Below, piece after piece: positions 61,676 to 64,000 of a DNA stretch of 64,000 bases; within the stretch, counting starts at the first letter, position 1; the number at the start of each line of letters is the position of its first letter. Location of the stretch: positions 1,922,001 through 1,986,000 of the forward strand of contig OW818681.1 of NCBI GenBank assembly GCA_942493075.1, written 5' to 3'. The notes under the pieces were generated by a model. The model saw nothing but the letters and a program-made list of their open reading frames with translations. It was not told the DNA's origin and searched no databases. The translations under genes were made by a program, and so were the position numbers. This DNA comes from JBBQYD01 sp942493075. GTDB lineage: Bacteria; Verrucomicrobiota; Verrucomicrobiia; Limisphaerales; UBA8199.

Positions 61676-61963
61676 CGCGGCCGCAACTTAGCATGCGGGC
61701 CTCCCGGGCAGAAGAGCAAATCCGGCCACTGCGTAGCACCCCCTCAGGTTCGGGGTGCTGTTTCCTTGTGGTGCGAAGGTGGATTGTTGTGTTGGAAAGG
61801 CGAGACCTCTCCTTCGCGCAAGCTTTCCCCTTTCCTCCACCGGGTTCGACGCATGTGGCGCCGAACCCGAATGGAGCAAAAAGAGGCAGTAATTTCGGCC
61901 TATGACCCAAGGCGGCACTTCGCGCCTCGGGCTGTTTTAGGCACGTGTAAACAAGGGGGAAAT
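61676..61963. other. Intergenic region, 288 bases, with two inverted repeats
   Basis: It lies between the end of the VPDGG-tailed gene and the start of the hydrolase gene, both leftward. Two inverted repeats stand out: AGCACCCC (61735-61742) with GGGGTGCT (61752-61759), and CGGGTTCG (61841-61848) with CGAACCCG (61862-61869). Neither is followed by a T-run in the leftward direction. They may stabilise the 3' end of the upstream message. Confidence 0.4.
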
Positions 61964-62692
61964 CTATGCCAACTTGCGGCGAACTCCGGCCAGTCCAGCC
62001 AGTGCCAACCCGAATAGCAGGACAGTCGCACCACCATCAGGGACCGCGGCTCCGCCATTGCCGACCTTTACCGTAATGGCAACGTCCACCAGGCGAGGTC
62101 CTCCTGATCCGGCTCCCTTCTCTACAGCGTAAAGCTCATAGTTGTAAGTCGCGTCAGGTGCCAGTGCCAGACCGCCCTGAGGGAAGGTCGGGTAATCTCC
62201 AAAAGTAATGTTCTGCGAGTTTTGGGCCAGATTGTTGTTCGCGCCCAGTGCTGCAAAGGTGCCCTCGGTGCCTGCGCCATTCAGGGTGCCGTTATTTCCG
62301 TAGGAGTTGTCGCCCCAGTAACCCAGCGGATTAACGACGCTCCATAAAACTCCGGCGGTCGGGTCACGATCCACGGCCAGATAGAAGTCGTAATACTCCA
62401 GGCTTCTGCCGGCAGTCCCTGAGGTGTCGCTATTGATGGAGAACTCATAATTCCATAGGCCGCGCGGAGCCGGGGCTGTGGCATATGAATACACTCCATT
62501 CACGTTGGCTGTATCCCCTGATGTTCGGTTTTTGGCGCGCAATCCCAACTCAATTCCGTTTGCGGAATCGGAGGTCCAGCCGGTATTCGGGTTGCCCCCG
62601 CCGTATATGGCCGTGATGTTGTCGTTATAAGTGTCCGCCGAGGCTGCTGACGCAAAGGTGGCGAGCAGTATTGTGGCAATAGGAAGTTTCAT
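61964..62692 (-). CDS. Surface protein with VPDSG-CTERM-type sorting tail
   Basis: 242 residues from the ATG before KLPIATILLA; the frame upstream lacks a signal peptide. It has a signal peptide (LPIATILLATFASAASAD), a beta-rich body with many Gly, Asn and Thr (YGGGNPNTGWTSDSANGIEL, FYLAVDRDPTAGVLW), and a C-terminal sorting signal: VPDGGATVLLFGLALAGLAG followed by VRRKLA. VPDSG-type tails are a verrucomicrobial counterpart of PEP-CTERM, read by a dedicated exosortase variant. Here Gly replaces the usual Ser in the motif. It stands alone, and its ligand is unknown. Confidence 0.85.
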   Translation of the reverse strand: MKLPIATILLATFASAASADTYNDNITAIYGGGNPNTGWTSDSANGIELGLRAKNRTSGDTANVNGVYSYATAPAPRGLWNYEFSINSDTSGTAGRSLEYYDFYLAVDRDPTAGVLWSVVNPLGYWGDNSYGNNGTLNGAGTEGTFAALGANNNLAQNSQNITFGDYPTFPQGGLALAPDATYNYELYAVEKGAGSGGPRLVDVAITVKVGNGGAAVPDGGATVLLFGLALAGLAGVRRKLA

Positions 62693-63013
62693 GTGCGGAG
62701 GCTGATAGCAGCAAGTGTGCCCAAGTGTAACCAAGAAGTATTGCATGTGTAAATTGCTGAAATTGAATAGCATGGGGCTTCACGTGGATTACATGGTTTG
62801 TTTTCGGATTTGTCGATTAGCCTTACACAATCGCGCGAGGGCCCGGGGTAGATTGTGTTTGCCTTAGGCAAAAGTCTGCCTATTGCAACGGAAATTGCGA
62901 TGTAGAAAGCAAAAAACGCAAAGTGTAAACCTGGCTGACGCTTTCCGAATCAGCGGCGAACAATCGCTCCGTATCGCTCGTGCCTATTATGTCAAGTGAT
63001 CACCCCTAAGCTC
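62693..63013. other. Intergenic region, 321 bases, upstream of the VPDGG-tailed gene
   Basis: It lies between two leftward genes. It contains the palindrome described separately (62858-62872) and A/T-rich stretches near 62760-62825, but no clear -35/-10 pair. A weak GG-N10-GC arrangement on the minus strand at 62708-62721 was considered and not accepted. No gene or RNA was recognised. Confidence 0.4.
62858..62872. promoter_or_regulatory. Perfect palindrome, possible operator
   Basis: TTTGCCT-T-AGGCAAA is a perfect 7-1-7 inverted repeat about 166 bases upstream of the VPDGG-tailed gene and 141 bases after the stop of the Gfo/Idh gene. Its size and symmetry suit a dimeric repressor. No repressor gene is adjacent. 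Confidence 0.4.
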
Positions 63014-64000
63014 CTAAGGTCGTTTCCAAGGTGCCCGATACTGCCGAGCCAATAGACGCGTCGCTTCTTCGTCTCCAGGAATAGTCTGGGTCTGAGGGCT
63101 GTAAACCAACGCACGTTTCAAGTTCACCGAAACATTCGCCAGGATACATGAGGCGGTCGAAATGTGTCCTTGTTCGATGTCTGCAATAGGCCGCGACCGT
63201 GCCTCTATGGCTGCCAGGAAATCCTTCATGTGCCGCCTGGTAGCCGGGGCTGCATTCAGTTCGATGTCCGCTTCTTTGGTGTCCTCGGGATACTTCTCGC
63301 GTTCGAACAAGCAATCGAAGTGAATCGGTTTTGCATCTTTATTCTGAGGGATGAAGTCCGCCCGCATGGTGCTGGCCTTAAGAGTCCCTTTTTCCCCATA
63401 GATGAACAGAGCCCACGGATAATCCGGATCAGGAGCCGATCCCCAGGTCCTGTGCTGCCACACGGCGTCAAATCCGTCATGCTCGAAAATCGCTGTTTGG
63501 GTATCGGAAATATTGGATTTTCCTTCCTTCTGAACGTAGATGCCGCCGGTAGAGGTGACTTTCTTAGGCCAGCCCAAGCTGAGCATCCAACGCACAGTGT
63601 CGTACATGTGCACGCACATATCGCCCGAAATCCCGTTGCCGTATTCCATAAAGGTTCGCCACCAACGTCTGTGCGGTAAACCATCGTATGGCCGCAACGG
63701 GGCAGGGCCGGTCCACATGTCATAATCCAGGTGGTCCGGCACGGATTCCACTGGCGGATTGCCGTTGGCCCGCATGTGATAGTAGCAGCACATTTCCACA
63801 TGCCCGATCTTTCCAAGCAGGCCCGCCTCGATCACCTGTTTCTTGGCATCGATAAGGTGAGGAGTGCTCTTTCGCTGTGTGCCCACCTGCACGACACGGT
63901 TGTACTTTCGGGCGGCAGCCACCATTGCTTCACCCTCCAGCACATCCACACTGATGGGTTTCTGCACATAAACATCCGCACCAGCTTCCATTGCTGCAAT
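63014..64000 (-). CDS. Gfo/Idh/MocA-family oxidoreductase (5' end outside window)
   Basis: About 328 residues are visible and the frame is open to the window edge, so the Rossmann NAD site is missing. The remaining part begins AMEAGADVYVQKPISV, with the family's E/Q-K-P active-site motif in the form VQKP, common in verrucomicrobial members. It continues through VQVGTQRKSTPHLIDAKKQV, a substrate region (GHVEMCCYYHMRANGNPP, DYDMWTGPAP, PHRRWWRTFMEYGNG) and MCVHMYDTVRWML. Many homologues in this phylum are exported by a Tat signal and act on sugars, but the N-terminus is not available to check this. Not closely similar to the lpxB-linked family member. Confidence 0.87.
   Translation of the reverse strand: MAAMEAGADVYVQKPISVDVLEGEAMVAAARKYNRVVQVGTQRKSTPHLIDAKKQVIEAGLLGKIGHVEMCCYYHMRANGNPPVESVPDHLDYDMWTGPAPLRPYDGLPHRRWWRTFMEYGNGISGDMCVHMYDTVRWMLSLGWPKKVTSTGGIYVQKEGKSNISDTQTAIFEHDGFDAVWQHRTWGSAPDPDYPWALFIYGEKGTLKASTMRADFIPQNKDAKPIHFDCLFEREKYPEDTKEADIELNAAPATRRHMKDFLAAIEARSRPIADIEQGHISTASCILANVSVNLKRALVYSPQTQTIPGDEEATRLLARQYRAPWKRP

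Noticed and set aside
62708..62721. GG-N10-GC arrangement on the minus strand before the VPDGG-tailed gene
   Set aside because: Both halves deviate from the sigma54 consensus (GGGCAC and CTGC), and nothing else links this gene to sigma54.

Overview
This is a chromosomal segment of a Gram-negative bacterium, probably a member of the Verrucomicrobiota (a Pedosphaera-like soil lineage is my best guess). Supporting signs are lpxB (so lipid A is made), a secreted protein with a VPDGG-type C-terminal sorting tail next to another with a classical PEP-CTERM tail, TIGR03790- and TIGR03663-like proteins, an EF-G-like GTPase with a D-x-P-G-Y G3 motif, a CT398-like zinc ribbon shared with Chlamydiae, very many two-component genes, and starts that mostly lack a Shine-Dalgarno sequence. 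No rRNA, tRNA, CRISPR array, transposase or integrase was found. The lineage is inferred from gene content, not from a search.

Layout. 1-8.6 kb: the 3' end of polA, a three-gene kinase/response-regulator operon, an EF-G-like GTPase and a hybrid kinase. 8.7-18.7 kb: a gingipain-like (C25) peptidase, two NtrC-type sigma54 activators, ilvD, small membrane and zinc proteins, and a lemA-TPM-TPM operon. 18.8-25.7 kb: a PEP-CTERM protein, uvrA, a YchF-like protein that has lost its G domain, and a sugar transporter plus ribokinase pair. 25.8-29.4 kb: a sigma54 module (below). 29.4-34.4 kb: lpxB with a Gfo/Idh oxidoreductase, plsY-gpsA, and a uracil-DNA-glycosylase-like protein. 34.4-43.3 kb: a type I restriction-modification island. 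43.5-47.5 kb: parE-parC. 47.7-50 kb: a discoidin-domain protein and an Agl23-like GT-C protein. 50-56.8 kb: a cheR-kinase-regulator operon, a tandem adenylate kinase and rpoD. 57-64 kb: a peptidase-fold protein, a TIGR03790 protein, a metallo-beta-lactamase-fold hydrolase, a VPDGG-tailed protein and the start of another Gfo/Idh gene.

The sigma54 module at 25.8-29.4 kb holds a soluble NtrB-like kinase, its NtrC-like activator, two GG-N10-GC promoter-like sites, an unannotated 49-residue protein, a coil-less relative of the sigma54-binding chlamydial protein CT398, and a PTS-IIA (PtsN-like) protein. I read this as one sigma54-linked regulatory unit.

The defence island is transcribed leftwards as hsdR - hsdS - ApeA-like HEPN protein - nucleotidyltransferase - 55-residue protein - hsdM - six-helix membrane/coiled-coil protein. 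The R-S-M order is interrupted by a likely RNase, a translationally coupled nucleotidyltransferase/small-protein pair and a membrane protein. This is the strongest candidate in the window for an undescribed composite system: a restriction enzyme wired to back-up abortive-infection effectors.

Several housekeeping proteins have informative lesions: UvrA lacks the first cysteine pair of its N-terminal zinc module, the second half of the adenylate kinase has Arg for the Walker A Lys, the EF-G-like protein lacks the catalytic His and the NKxD Lys, and one C25-like protein lacks both catalytic residues.
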